A stretch of DNA of 64,000 nt from the IMG/VR virus record IMGVR_UViG_3300047476_002043, positions 18,024 to 82,023 of that record; one strand, given 5' to 3'. The notes below the pieces were generated by a model. It did not search any database and was not told the origin of the DNA. It saw only the letters and a program-made list of their open reading frames with translations. Within the stretch, counting starts at the first letter, position 1. Each line of letters starts with the position of its first letter. The position numbers and the translations under genes were made by a program. The stretch comes from a virus. This document shows, one piece after another, positions 24,857 to 32,632 of this stretch.

Positions 24857-26893
24857 ATGCGTACGGCCATCTCAACTGCGATGATTAGCAGCTTCGCGGC
24901 TTCGGTGGCCGTGTTGTCTGTAACCTTCGCTGATGAAGATATACTCCTCAATAACTTCAGTGAAACTACTCCTGCGGTTATTGGGGTAACCTTCGTCGAT
25001 AACGATGTTCTTAGAGACAATATGGTCGATGAGGTTATGCCTATATCGACCAACTTCGTCGACCCAGATATCTTGTTGAAGGATGTTGATGAAGAGCCCT
25101 TTTACGGGAGTACCGCATTTGTTGATAGTGAAATCTTGCGCACCGATATGCAAGATATCACCAATCCAATAAACGCTTATTTCGCGGATGGAGACATCCT
25201 AGCAAGAAACCTTTCTGAAGCATACCCAGGAACAATAACTGCGGTAGAAACGGATAGTGATGTCTTGCTGAATAACTGGAACGAAACCATCCTCACGGGA
25301 TCAACATCTTTTACCGATAGCGATATCCTTTTAACGGGACTCACCGCTTCGTACCCAGCTCTAATATCGGCAGTCATTGTCGATGCCGACATCTTACTCG
25401 CGAACATGTCCGATGGCGTCGCCACGATCGTCACATCGTTCGCCGATAACGACATCCTTTTACGAAGCCTAGCTGAGGCCCCAAGTTACGGAAGCGCATC
25501 AATAGCCGATAGTGACATTCTCAGCAAAAACTTAACTGAAAGCTACAGCACAGCCATAAGTGCTTCGTTTGCTGATAGTGATGTTTTGTTGAGAGTGCTT
25601 AATGAAGGTCCCGCCTCCGGATCGGCCTCTGTAGTTGATAGTGATGTGATGCGCGCGGCGCTTTCCGAGAGCTACCCAACATCAGTCTCGACTAGCTTCC
25701 CGGATACAGACATCCTGCTCGTTGTTCGCGCAGAAGCCCCAACATCGGGATCCACGAACATACCAGATACGGATATCCTTCTGATCAATATGCCCTCCGG
25801 GCCGACGATTGGAAGTACCAACATCCCAGACTCGGATATGCTGCTTAACCAAGTTACAGCAGGCCCTTCGATCGGTAGCACCACGATACCTGATAGCGAC
25901 ATTCTTCTCAAATCTCTCACTGCCAACGGCGGCACAACCATCACCACATCCTTCCCAGATAGTGATATCCTTAGAAGGAGTCTTGCAGCTGAGCCTACCA
26001 TGGGTAGCACAACCATACCCGATAGTGACATACTACTCAGATCCTTGGTTGAACTCCCACTTACCGGTAGCACCACGATTCCAGACACAGACATCCTCAA
26101 AGCTAACCTTGTTGAAAATGGTGGCGTAGCCATCTCTACAACATTCGCCGATGCGGATATCCTCAATCGAAATCTCACCGCTGGTCCGACAATCGGATCG
26201 ACTACAATCCCTGATAGCGACATCCTTGTTGCTAACAACACGGCGACCTACCCAGGTGTTGTTACAACCTCGATTCCCGATGCGGATATACTCCTCAATA
26301 ACCGAACAGCCGGACCAACTAACGGTTCGACATCTATTCCGGATAGCGATATCTTGCTTAGATCTCTTACCGCTTCTGGAGGCACACTCGTCACTGCTAC
26401 GTTCGCTGATGCTGATGTTCTCCTTAGGTCGCTCACAGCCTCCGGTGGTACCCTCATTACAGCCACATTCGCGGATGCCGACATCTTGCGCATGTCCCTT
26501 GCTGAATACTACCCGACACCCGGTTCGACTTCGTTTGCTGATAGTGATGTCTTGCTCAAAGATATGCCTGCGACAACAGTTCTCGCCGGTAGTGCAAACT
26601 ACCCCGATTCTGACATTGAAAGACTCAACCTTACAGGTTCCGCTGGTAACGGTGGGTTGGCAACATTCCCTGACTCCGACATCGAAAGACGTAATCTCAC
26701 CGGCTCTGCTGGCAATGGCGGTCTCGCTACCTTCCCGGATAACGATATCGAGAGAAGGAACCTTACAGGTTCCGCTGGTAACGGTGGGTTGGCTACCTTC
26801 CCCGACAGTGATATCGAACTTAAAGTCGCTACTGCTCCTGCCTACCAGGCAACGATCACCGACCTTGATTCGGTCTACACTATCAACACATAA
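24857..26893 (+). CDS. Protein of about 30 tandem DSDILL repeats, 678 aa
   Basis: After an N-terminus of 25 residues the protein is built of about 30 units of 18-23 residues. Each carries a core of the form F/I-x-D-S-D-I-L-L followed by a turn rich in Gly, Ser, Thr and Pro (for example GSTTIPDSDILLRSL). The last units (LTGSAGNGGLATFPDSDIE) are almost identical also in DNA. The alternating Asp residues suggest stacked strands with metal or water binding, as in a beta-solenoid. Its place after the fibre genes suggests a fibre shaft. No known family is recognised. Confidence 0.85.
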   Translation: MRTAISTAMISSFAASVAVLSVTFADEDILLNNFSETTPAVIGVTFVDNDVLRDNMVDEVMPISTNFVDPDILLKDVDEEPFYGSTAFVDSEILRTDMQDITNPINAYFADGDILARNLSEAYPGTITAVETDSDVLLNNWNETILTGSTSFTDSDILLTGLTASYPALISAVIVDADILLANMSDGVATIVTSFADNDILLRSLAEAPSYGSASIADSDILSKNLTESYSTAISASFADSDVLLRVLNEGPASGSASVVDSDVMRAALSESYPTSVSTSFPDTDILLVVRAEAPTSGSTNIPDTDILLINMPSGPTIGSTNIPDSDMLLNQVTAGPSIGSTTIPDSDILLKSLTANGGTTITTSFPDSDILRRSLAAEPTMGSTTIPDSDILLRSLVELPLTGSTTIPDTDILKANLVENGGVAISTTFADADILNRNLTAGPTIGSTTIPDSDILVANNTATYPGVVTTSIPDADILLNNRTAGPTNGSTSIPDSDILLRSLTASGGTLVTATFADADVLLRSLTASGGTLITATFADADILRMSLAEYYPTPGSTSFADSDVLLKDMPATTVLAGSANYPDSDIERLNLTGSAGNGGLATFPDSDIERRNLTGSAGNGGLATFPDNDIERRNLTGSAGNGGLATFPDSDIELKVATAPAYQATITDLDSVYTINT

Positions 26894-26905
26894 GGAACCT
26901 GCACA

Positions 26906-27250
26906 ATGTTACCCAACGAAAGAATGTACAAGGTCACGTTCAAGGATGGAACGGTTAATAACGTTCCGTTCGAGATCCCGCCTGAACCGAGTGATGCAAC
27001 TGGTATCGTTTCAGTCGTTCTGAAAGATCCGACGCCAACTACCGATGTTGTACAAGTTAGCGCCAGTTTCTGGCGCAGCTTACCCGATGAAATCAGAGGA
27101 GCGTTCTTGGTTTATCGATCATCGATAACTCAGGCTCTCGAAGAAGGCGATTATGTCGCCGCTAGACTCTGTATAGGCAACGTTACGGTACCTCCAGAAT
27201 TGGAAGCCGTTAAACAACAGTTGCTTGATTTGATACCAACAGGGCCTTGA
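26906..27250 (+). CDS. Hypothetical protein, 114 aa
   Basis: AAGGAA precedes the ATG at 26906. A small soluble protein with an N-terminal beta segment (MYKVTFKDGTVNNVPFEI) and a helical end. It closes the fibre cluster before a terminator. It may be a fibre assembly chaperone by position, but no motif supports this. Confidence 0.75.
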   Translation: MLPNERMYKVTFKDGTVNNVPFEIPPEPSDATGIVSVVLKDPTPTTDVVQVSASFWRSLPDEIRGAFLVYRSSITQALEEGDYVAARLCIGNVTVPPELEAVKQQLLDLIPTGP

Positions 27251-27253
27251 TCC

Positions 27254-27285
27254 ACCATCCCATCTCCAAAAGGAGATGGGATGGT
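27254..27285 (+). terminator. Hairpin terminator, AAAA loop
   Basis: A 14-bp perfect stem after the stop at 27250, ending the fibre cluster. Confidence 0.78.
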
Positions 27286-27327
27286 TATTCTATGCCGTCA
27301 TAAAAAACAACAAAAGGAACCAAAATC

Positions 27328-27858
27328 ATGCGATCGTTCTTAATCCTCCTCATTACACTCATCCTTACCTCGTGTGGTATGGTTGGGTTCGAAAACAAAT
27401 CCGCCGTTGCTGCCAGAGAACATACGGCACCTATCAACGATGGTGAGTACGACAATATCACTTCAACCGAAGGTAAGGTTGTCATTCGTCGGACAACCTC
27501 CTATCGTGCATTGATCAAAGCCGATACTCATGTGGACACCAAGCAACAAGGTGTTGATGCATCGAGTAAAGTTGATGTCAATCTTGCGGTTAGTAAGTAC
27601 CTCGGGACCATCTTCACTGGAGGAGCTGGTTCGGCTATGATGGCCCTCGATGCTTTGGTTGCTAAGCCTAGCGATGCACTTACTTCGGAGGAAGCTCTGG
27701 CTCTTGCCGTTTCTGCCAATAAGAAAAACGGCGGGGTTCAGCCTGGTAAGGAGGAGATCCTTGCTGCTGTTGAAAAGTATTTACCATCGGCTTCTACGGA
27801 TAAAGCTAAAGAAGCAGCCATGGCGCTTATCAACGACTTGAAATCCAAAAAGGAATAA
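27328..27858 (+). CDS. Lipoprotein, 176 aa
   Basis: A lipoprotein signal peptide with lipobox LTSC predicts acylation at Cys16. After cleavage the chain has GEYDNITSTEGKVVIRRTTSYRALIKA, which parallels GDYANISGKRGVEIIEETTVVYEGDLKS in the next gene, so the two are paralogues. The C-terminal half is helical and Ala/Lys-rich. The role may lie in the host outer membrane (superinfection exclusion or lysis); neither is shown. Confidence 0.85.
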   Translation: MRSFLILLITLILTSCGMVGFENKSAVAAREHTAPINDGEYDNITSTEGKVVIRRTTSYRALIKADTHVDTKQQGVDASSKVDVNLAVSKYLGTIFTGGAGSAMMALDALVAKPSDALTSEEALALAVSANKKNGGVQPGKEEILAAVEKYLPSASTDKAKEAAMALINDLKSKKE

Positions 27859-27861
27859 GTT

Positions 27862-28119
27862 ATGAAAAAATTAAACCTTCTCTTCCTCATCCTGTTGTTT
27901 GCTAGCTGCGCTAGCGTCTTCAGCCCTACCTCCAGCTCTACCGGCACCGTCAAAGACAAAGGTCAGATGCGTGGCGATTATGCCAACATCAGCGGTAAGC
28001 GAGGTGTTGAGATCATCGAAGAAACAACTGTCGTTTATGAAGGCGACCTGAAGTCAGTTCAGGAAGCCTTGCAGAAGGACGTCACTGCTAAGCAGGGCGC
28101 AAAAACAAAAGGCGAATGA
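27862..28119 (+). CDS. Small lipoprotein, 85 aa, paralogue of preceding
   Basis: A signal peptide with lipobox FASC predicts acylation at Cys16. The body matches the centre of the 27328 product. The genes are three bases apart. A short outer-membrane lipoprotein could act as an outer spanin, but no inner partner is evident next to it. Confidence 0.83.
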   Translation: MKKLNLLFLILLFASCASVFSPTSSSTGTVKDKGQMRGDYANISGKRGVEIIEETTVVYEGDLKSVQEALQKDVTAKQGAKTKGE

Positions 28120-28126
28120 GATCCAA

Positions 28127-28160
28127 CCCTACCAAGCTACCTTGCGGTAGCTTGGTAGGG
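28127..28160. terminator. Bidirectional hairpin terminator
   Basis: A 15-bp perfect stem, loop TTGC on plus and GCAA on minus, between the convergent gene ends at 28119 and 28169. Confidence 0.8.
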
Positions 28161-28168
28161 TGTTCTGT

Positions 28169-28600
28169 TTAGAGCTCACCGTCAAGTAGCTTTCTAATAA
28201 GATCTTCAAGATTGCTAATAACTGTCTTGGTAAGGATATCGCGATGGAAGAACGGGAACTGATGAATGAGCACGCTCAGCTTGTAAATATGCACCTCACC
28301 GCCAACGATTTTAATATCGATAAACGGTAACGGTAATGCACTATCTCCTCTCTTGGTTGAGATGCTGACAGTGGAGATGTTGAAATTGGCCACGACCAAC
28401 ATGTCGACGGCAGCAGCTGCTGCTTCATGCGCGCTGCTGGTTTCGAGAGACTGGTTTAGAGCGGTCACTTTGAGTGTGACTACAGCTTTAGACTCATCCA
28501 TCGATCCATCGGCGATAAGCTTCTCGATGTAGGCATCGTACTTGTCCATGACGGCCTTGATTTCAGCATCGCGCTGCGCGAAGATTTCTTTGAGGTTCAT
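28169..28600 (-). CDS. Hypothetical protein, 143 aa
   Basis: GGGAGA precedes the ATG at 28600. The N-terminal half is helical and charged, the rest beta-rich. It overlaps the upstream gene by ATGA. Function unknown. Confidence 0.75.
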   Translation of the reverse strand: MNLKEIFAQRDAEIKAVMDKYDAYIEKLIADGSMDESKAVVTLKVTALNQSLETSSAHEAAAAAVDMLVVANFNISTVSISTKRGDSALPLPFIDIKIVGGEVHIYKLSVLIHQFPFFHRDILTKTVISNLEDLIRKLLDGEL

Positions 28601-28875
28601 GTCTGATCTCCCTGCTGTTGTTTTGGTGCTTTGACGAATGTAAATCCAAACCCTCTTCCTGTTATAGGCTTGCGATTGACTAAGGATCCAACTAGAATTA
28701 TGACTGACCCGTCAGAAAGCTTCACGGGTACAGCTTTATCTTTAATCCAGCGATCTTCAGAGGAAGCTTTCACATCTTGATTCACCGGATCACGACAGGT
28801 CAATTGAGCAACAGTCACAAGAATCTTGTAAAGATCATTGTAGCTGTATCTTAACTCATCATCTTCTTTGCTCAT
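28597..28875 (-). CDS. Hypothetical protein, 92 aa
   Basis: The start at 28875 (MSKEDDEL) has GGGAG six bases upstream and leaves room for the octamer at 28901; the ATG at 28896 would be only five bases from it. The product is a small soluble protein with strand-like segments (VPVKLSDGSVIILVG). First gene of a two-gene unit. Confidence 0.72.
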   Translation of the reverse strand: MSKEDDELRYSYNDLYKILVTVAQLTCRDPVNQDVKASSEDRWIKDKAVPVKLSDGSVIILVGSLVNRKPITGRGFGFTFVKAPKQQQGDQT

Positions 28876-28900
28876 AAGCTTCTCCCAGTTGTTCATGAAA

Positions 28901-28908
28901 GTAATATA
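28901..28908 (-). promoter_or_regulatory. Early-promoter-like octamer TATATTAC
   Basis: Minus-strand TATATTAC, 26 bases upstream of the start at 28875. Confidence 0.68.
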
Positions 28909-28993
28909 CTTCCAAGTAACTAATGAAATTGTAGTTGATATAGTTCATTGAATGCGATAGTTAATTCAACAGAAAAAGATGGAGATTACTAAG

Positions 28994-29521
28994 ATGCCAG
29001 AAGAAACTCAACAACAGGGCCTGAAATCTCTCCCGACCTCCTGGTCCAAAGATGACGGCGAAAAGACCGCGAAGACTTTCCCAATTCCGAATAGCAAAGA
29101 AGTCGCTCTCGACTACGCGTATGAAAACGATACCGATGAGCGCGACCGCATTGATGATGAACAGGATGATACCGAGTCCAAAGAACATGTTGAAAAGGCC
29201 ATCAAGCTCTCCAGGAAGCAGGACATCCTCGAGCGTAAATTGGCTATCGAGGAACTCAAGACTAAGATAGCCAAACTCAAACATGAGAGAGTTATTCTTG
29301 AACATACTGAGCGTCGCTTGGAAGTGGCCACTCAAGCCATGGAAGAAGATTGGGACTACTCGCCTGAGGTTCGGATCAAACCTCCAAGTATTCTCGACCT
29401 TGTCAAAGAAAACAATGAAACCGCGCTAGCCAGCAAGAAAACTGCAACAGAAACAATGATCGTTCTGACTTTCATTGTTGGTGTAGCTGTTGTGTTGTCG
29501 CTCTGTGCCATCTTCCAGTGA
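28994..29521 (+). CDS. Tail-anchored coiled-coil membrane protein, 175 aa
   Basis: The ATG at 28994 has GGAGAT seven bases upstream. The chain is highly charged with a coiled coil around residues 60-115 (KLAIEELKTKIAKLKHE) and one membrane segment at the very end (about 150-172). This gives a tail-anchored protein with a cytoplasmic coil. It overlaps the glycosyltransferase gene by GTGA. Function unknown. Confidence 0.8.
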   Translation: MPEETQQQGLKSLPTSWSKDDGEKTAKTFPIPNSKEVALDYAYENDTDERDRIDDEQDDTESKEHVEKAIKLSRKQDILERKLAIEELKTKIAKLKHERVILEHTERRLEVATQAMEEDWDYSPEVRIKPPSILDLVKENNETALASKKTATETMIVLTFIVGVAVVLSLCAIFQ

Positions 29522-30171
29522 AAACCAAACAGTTTTTAATCGTCATCTACTCTTGTAAACACTACGAGGATACAAGAGTGAGGTGGCAGATAGATACCTG
29601 GACTAAGCGACTACCTGAGAACATGAAGCTTCTTGTCATGACTGGGTCAGGAAATGATCGGATCGATGATGTCGGAGTACTGAGGCTCAACTGCCCAGAT
29701 GATTACTACGGTCTCATAGATAAGACACAGGCTCTGTTCGACTGGTTCACCAAAGAAAGGTCTGAAGATTATTTGATCAAGGTGGATGATGACGTGTGGT
29801 TATCCGATCAATCAATCGAGAAGATAGCCAACTTTAGAGATCTGTACGGAGGACTTTATTTGTCCGGATCATGGGCATCAGGACCTCTCTACGTTCTCGA
29901 TAAAGACGTCATTAAATCCCTACCACGTTTGAGATCTTTTGATGTACCTGGTGTTAGATGGTCACCTGAGGATGTTGCTGTTGGGGCCGCCTGCGCTTCA
30001 ACTAACGTCTATCCAGTATGTCTAAATTTAGGTCACGTCGAATGGCTAAAGGATGATACATCGTTTGATACATGCAAATCTTGGGAAGCGGTTTTCTGTT
30101 TCCAAAGAAGCAGACATCAGGAGATGTTCGAGACCATGGAGAAAAGTAGATCTTCACTTATTTTTAAGTAG
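29518..30171 (+). CDS. GT-A glycosyltransferase, beta-1,3-galactosyltransferase-like
   Basis: The start is a GTG overlapping the previous stop. Of 217 residues, RVRWQIDTW near 20-28, KVDDDVWLS at 88-96 (the metal-binding DxD), GPLYVLDKDV and WSPEDVAVG near 146-154 appear in the order seen in family GT31. It should transfer a sugar from a nucleotide donor, in the cytoplasm. Targets could be phage DNA, virion proteins or host surface glycans; the sequence does not say. It lies between a tail-anchored protein and the tRNA cluster. Confidence 0.78.
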   Translation: MKTKQFLIVIYSCKHYEDTRVRWQIDTWTKRLPENMKLLVMTGSGNDRIDDVGVLRLNCPDDYYGLIDKTQALFDWFTKERSEDYLIKVDDDVWLSDQSIEKIANFRDLYGGLYLSGSWASGPLYVLDKDVIKSLPRLRSFDVPGVRWSPEDVAVGAACASTNVYPVCLNLGHVEWLKDDTSFDTCKSWEAVFCFQRSRHQEMFETMEKSRSSLIFK

Positions 30172-30749
30172 GTCTATTATCTTATGCGTCAAAACCGCTT
30201 AAGTGATACTCTGGATAGTTGGCCCAGACTTCGCGGACATAAAGAACAACGAGGATCTATTCATGCACTGCATGGATTATCTTGACACGGAGCCTAAGAC
30301 TCTCCGGCAACAAAAGGTCTACTCCAACACAACTGATAGCGATGCAAAGACACAAACACTTTTCTTGGTAGCCATCACGGCGAATTACCAACGGACCTGT
30401 TAGCAATCATCGCTTTAGCTCTCCTGATGTTATCAGGAAGCATCGTCGCTATCCTTATGTGTTGAATCCTGCCGTCATCTACAGGTAACTGTTGGGCATG
30501 ATGATGGTGTGCCAAAATGACTAGATTGAAGTCACCTAACTTCGTCTAGCTAGCTCTGTCGTACTCGGGTCTTTCCTAGACCTCACTTGAGCCGAATCAA
30601 AATAGGCTCAAGTAGAAACTCATTCTGACGTACGCAGATCTACTCTTTCATCAGGAATAAGAGAGAAGAAATTGACGAATGAGTATATGTGTTGGTGTAA
30701 TAGAAAACTTGCGGTGATGAAACCAACGTAAACCGCACCCTTTCAAGGA
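30172..30749 (+). other. Non-coding stretch ahead of tRNA-Asn
   Basis: About 580 bases without a convincing gene. It includes three successive hairpins (30521-30549, 30568-30582, 30585-30613), so part of it is probably a structured RNA or tRNA leader. A GTG-started open frame at 30203-30403 has no ribosome site and unlikely composition. Confidence 0.6.
30521..30613 (+). ncRNA. Candidate structured RNA with three hairpins
   Basis: A two-part stem (CTAGA/TCTAG over GAAGT/ACTTC), a GGTCT/AGACC hairpin and a 9-bp ACTTGAGCC/GGCTCAAGT hairpin follow each other closely on the plus strand of a tRNA-bearing region. No known RNA family is recognised. Confidence 0.4.
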
Positions 30750-30825
30750 TCCACGATAGCTCAGTTGGTAGAGCTCGGTGCTGTTAACACCGCTGTCCTA
30801 GGTTCGAGTCCTAGTCGTGGAGCCA
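30750..30825 (+). tRNA. tRNA-Asn (anticodon GUU)
   Basis: A complete cloverleaf: 7-bp acceptor TCCACGA/TCGTGGA, D stem GCTC/GAGC, anticodon stem CGGTG/CACCG with loop CTGTTAA, T stem CTAGG/CCTAG with TTCGAGT, and an encoded CCA after discriminator G. It reads AAC and AAU. Confidence 0.96.
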
Positions 30826-30831
30826 GATCAT

Positions 30832-30874
30832 GCCCTCTTAGCTCAGATGGTAGAGCAGCTGTTTTTGTGATTAA
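30832..30874 (+). pseudogene. Orphan 5' half of a tRNA
   Basis: GCCCTCT, TA, then a perfect D arm GCTC/GAGC with AGATGGTA look like the first half of a tRNA. The anticodon side does not pair, and no matching AGAGGGC acceptor half follows. The loop could hold TTG or GTG. It ends directly against the next tRN­A. Confidence 0.6.
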
Positions 30875-30962
30875 GCCAGCTTCCGTTAGTGGTCGAGACG
30901 ACAGGACTTGTAACCCTGCGAGGGATACCTCCGCGTGAGTTCGAATCTCACAGCTGGCTCCA
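30875..30962 (+). tRNA. Class II-type tRNA with apparent UGU anticodon
   Basis: 88 bases with encoded CCA: acceptor GCCAGCT/AGCTGGC (7 bp), a 3-bp D stem CGT/ACG with a class II D loop, anticodon stem CAGGA/CCCTG closed by an A-C mismatch around loop CTTGTAA, a 16-base variable arm and a perfect T arm GTGAG/CTCAC. The loop matches tRNA-Thr(UGU), but the long variable arm and D arm are those of Ser, Leu or Tyr tRNAs. Charging identity is therefore unclear. Confidence 0.75.
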
Positions 30963-31060
30963 AGATTCTCGCTGGCTGCGAGGACAGAGTGTCTGACAGT
31001 ATGCACTATAAATAATCTGTTGCATGCACATTGAGTTCTCCACCTCACGTAGATCAGTGA

Positions 31061-31147
31061 TCAATCATCTTCTAGACGACCTCGCGTCGCACTTGGTAAG
31101 AACTGCTCTTTAGAGCAGGAATGATGGTTCAAATCCGTCTGGTTGAT
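31061..31147 (+). tRNA. tRNA-like gene with enlarged D loop and short anticodon loop
   Basis: The acceptor TCAATCA/TGGTTGA forms 7 pairs (one wobble), the T arm GATGG/CCGTC with TTCAAAT is sound, and the anticodon stem CTGCT/AGCAG is perfect. The D stem TTCT/AGAA encloses 25 bases including an extra hairpin (GACG/CGTC). The anticodon loop is CTTTAG, six bases, one short. CCA is not encoded. It may be a decayed tRNA or a tRNA-like RNA; possible anticodons are UUA or UAG. Confidence 0.55.
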
Positions 31148-31386
31148 CCGTTACAATTTTCAACGGCCTACTCGGAGCTATGTTCGACATGACCATGACC
31201 TCTATGTCGAAAGACAGACGTCGGTGGTGTGCGATTATCTGTGGGTAATAGCTATTATCGATAGCTAGGGCAACCTGAGAGGCTGACATCAAGCTAGGCT
31301 TAAAAATTCTCAGTACAACCTTAGACGGTGCGCAACGTCAACGGATCGATAGTCGATAGCCAGGTTAGTCTGTCATGAACCCTATT
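31148..31386 (+). other. Non-coding spacer in the tRNA cluster
   Basis: About 240 bases with no gene. A small GNRA hairpin (AGG-GCAA-CCT) is present near 31267-31276, and GACATC recurs here and at two further places in the non-coding regions. No complete tRNA is seen. Confidence 0.5.
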
Positions 31387-31428
31387 GTTGGCCTACGCTA
31401 GCGGTAGAGCGACATCGTCCCAAGATGG
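31387..31428 (+). pseudogene. tRNA-Gly-like 5' half (CCC loop)
   Basis: GTTGGCC, TA, a D arm CGCT/AGCG with GG, and an anticodon arm CATC/GATG with loop GTCCCAA resemble tRNA-Gly(CCC). No T arm with TTCGA or matching acceptor strand follows. It is a fragment or a very divergent tRNA-like RNA. Confidence 0.5.
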
Positions 31429-31469
31429 TGTACAGGTTAGTGATCATCACCTAGCAAATTCGTCGAAGG

Positions 31470-31508
31470 AACCACCTAGGCCCCAACGGGCCTAGGTGGT
31501 TTTTTTTA
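31470..31508 (+). terminator. Terminator of the tRNA cluster
   Basis: A 14-bp perfect stem with loop CAAC, then seven or more T on the plus strand. It shows that the 30.2-31.5 kb region is transcribed on the plus strand. Confidence 0.9.
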
Positions 31509-31572
31509 TTTTATCTTTTCTCCCTATAGTAAGCGTAGCCGCACCAACCAACAAAAAACAAGAGGTAGAATC

Positions 31573-32535
31573 ATGGGAACAATCCAGCTCAAGAAAGAGA
31601 ATGATCAGAACGATGGTCTCGTTGCCGACAACATCATCCGTATCAACAAGCCTGCCAACCTTGCTCATTTGGCTATCGACTGCACCAAGCCTGGTGGCAG
31701 CAAAATCTGTAGCACCAACCTCATCGAGCGTAATGTCAAACTGACACACGTTCACTTCCTTGTTGATGATGTTGGAGAGGACGGAAATAAAACCAAAAGT
31801 CTTGCGGCTCAAGAATGGCCGACCAATGCTCGCCTCACCGTTGAGGACATCTCCTCAGGCGATCAAAACATCGTCTCCTATCGCGGCATCGCCGAAGTCA
31901 CGGTGCCGGTTTACTACGAGATCACCTTCGTTAAAGTTACGATCGATCTGTGCGTTCGTGTCGACCTCCGTTCCGGACATGTTGAGTCTCAGGTGACTGT
32001 TGTGGACGGATTCAAAGACATCGAACTCGTTGGGTACACCCTCGATGCATCCTTCACCACCGAAGAAGTTAAATTCAAGGTCAACGATCCTTTGACAGGC
32101 GTTGGCTATCGAGAAATGAATGACCTTCAGAAATTCATCAGTTCACGTGTGCGTGAAATGAATAAAAGGTTGGCGAGACTCATCAGAGTCGGCAATGATG
32201 GTGATAACATCATTAATGACAACAACACCCTCATCGTCGCATGTGGTCGCCAAGTTGGACATACCACATACATTTACAATGTTGCTACAGAAAACGATAT
32301 CGTCTTCTGCCATAGTGACTTTCTCAAAAACGAGATGATCGGCTGCGGCTGTAAAGCTACAATCGTCGCTAAGGTCAATGGTGTTTTCACCATCCCCAAG
32401 GAGCTTGCCGATAAAGGATTCACCAACTTCTATGTTGATGGCTTCTCTTCAGCTAAGCTTCCCAATTCGTTTAAGACTGATCTGATCGCAGCGTTCAAAC
32501 CGAAAAAAGACGCCCTCTTCATCTTCCTTGGGTAA
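31573..32535 (+). CDS. Hypothetical protein, 320 aa
   Basis: AAGAGGT lies upstream of the ATG at 31573. The start LKKENDQNDGLVADNIIRI resembles LAKSNDNKNLLLEDNIIIS in the 40237 product, and both then have long beta-strand-rich regions, so they may share a domain. The last third contains CGRQVGHTTYIYNVA and CGCGCKATIVAK. No family is recognised; a virion role is possible because it is a plus-strand gene. Confidence 0.78.
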   Translation: MGTIQLKKENDQNDGLVADNIIRINKPANLAHLAIDCTKPGGSKICSTNLIERNVKLTHVHFLVDDVGEDGNKTKSLAAQEWPTNARLTVEDISSGDQNIVSYRGIAEVTVPVYYEITFVKVTIDLCVRVDLRSGHVESQVTVVDGFKDIELVGYTLDASFTTEEVKFKVNDPLTGVGYREMNDLQKFISSRVREMNKRLARLIRVGNDGDNIINDNNTLIVACGRQVGHTTYIYNVATENDIVFCHSDFLKNEMIGCGCKATIVAKVNGVFTIPKELADKGFTNFYVDGFSSAKLPNSFKTDLIAAFKPKKDALFIFLG

Positions 32536-32543
32536 CCAAGGTT

Positions 32544-32573
32544 CTACCTCATGGGCACACGCCCATGAGGTAG
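32544..32573 (+). terminator. Hairpin terminator after 31573-32535
   Basis: A 13-bp perfect stem with loop ACAC, with TTTTATTT shortly downstream. Confidence 0.78.
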
Positions 32574-32632
32574 CAGACGATTTTATTTCAGGTGACTGAG
32601 CTAGTATATAAACCCTAAAAAGGAACAGTCAA

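Noticed and set aside
24857-24935. Signal peptide on the repeat protein
   Set aside because: The N-terminus is hydrophobic and Ala/Ser-rich but has a weak basic start and no clear cleavage site, and secretion is unlikely for a fibre component.
30203-30403. 66-codon GTG-started frame in the tRNA region
   Set aside because: No ribosome site, unusual composition, and it lies in a stretch with clear RNA structure.
30761-31048. Minus frame across the tRNA genes
   Set aside because: It is the antisense of tRNA sequence; its peptide has the typical look of translated tRNA complements.
31110-31292. Minus frame over the tRNA-like gene at 31061
   Set aside because: Antisense of a tRNA T arm, with no ribosome site.
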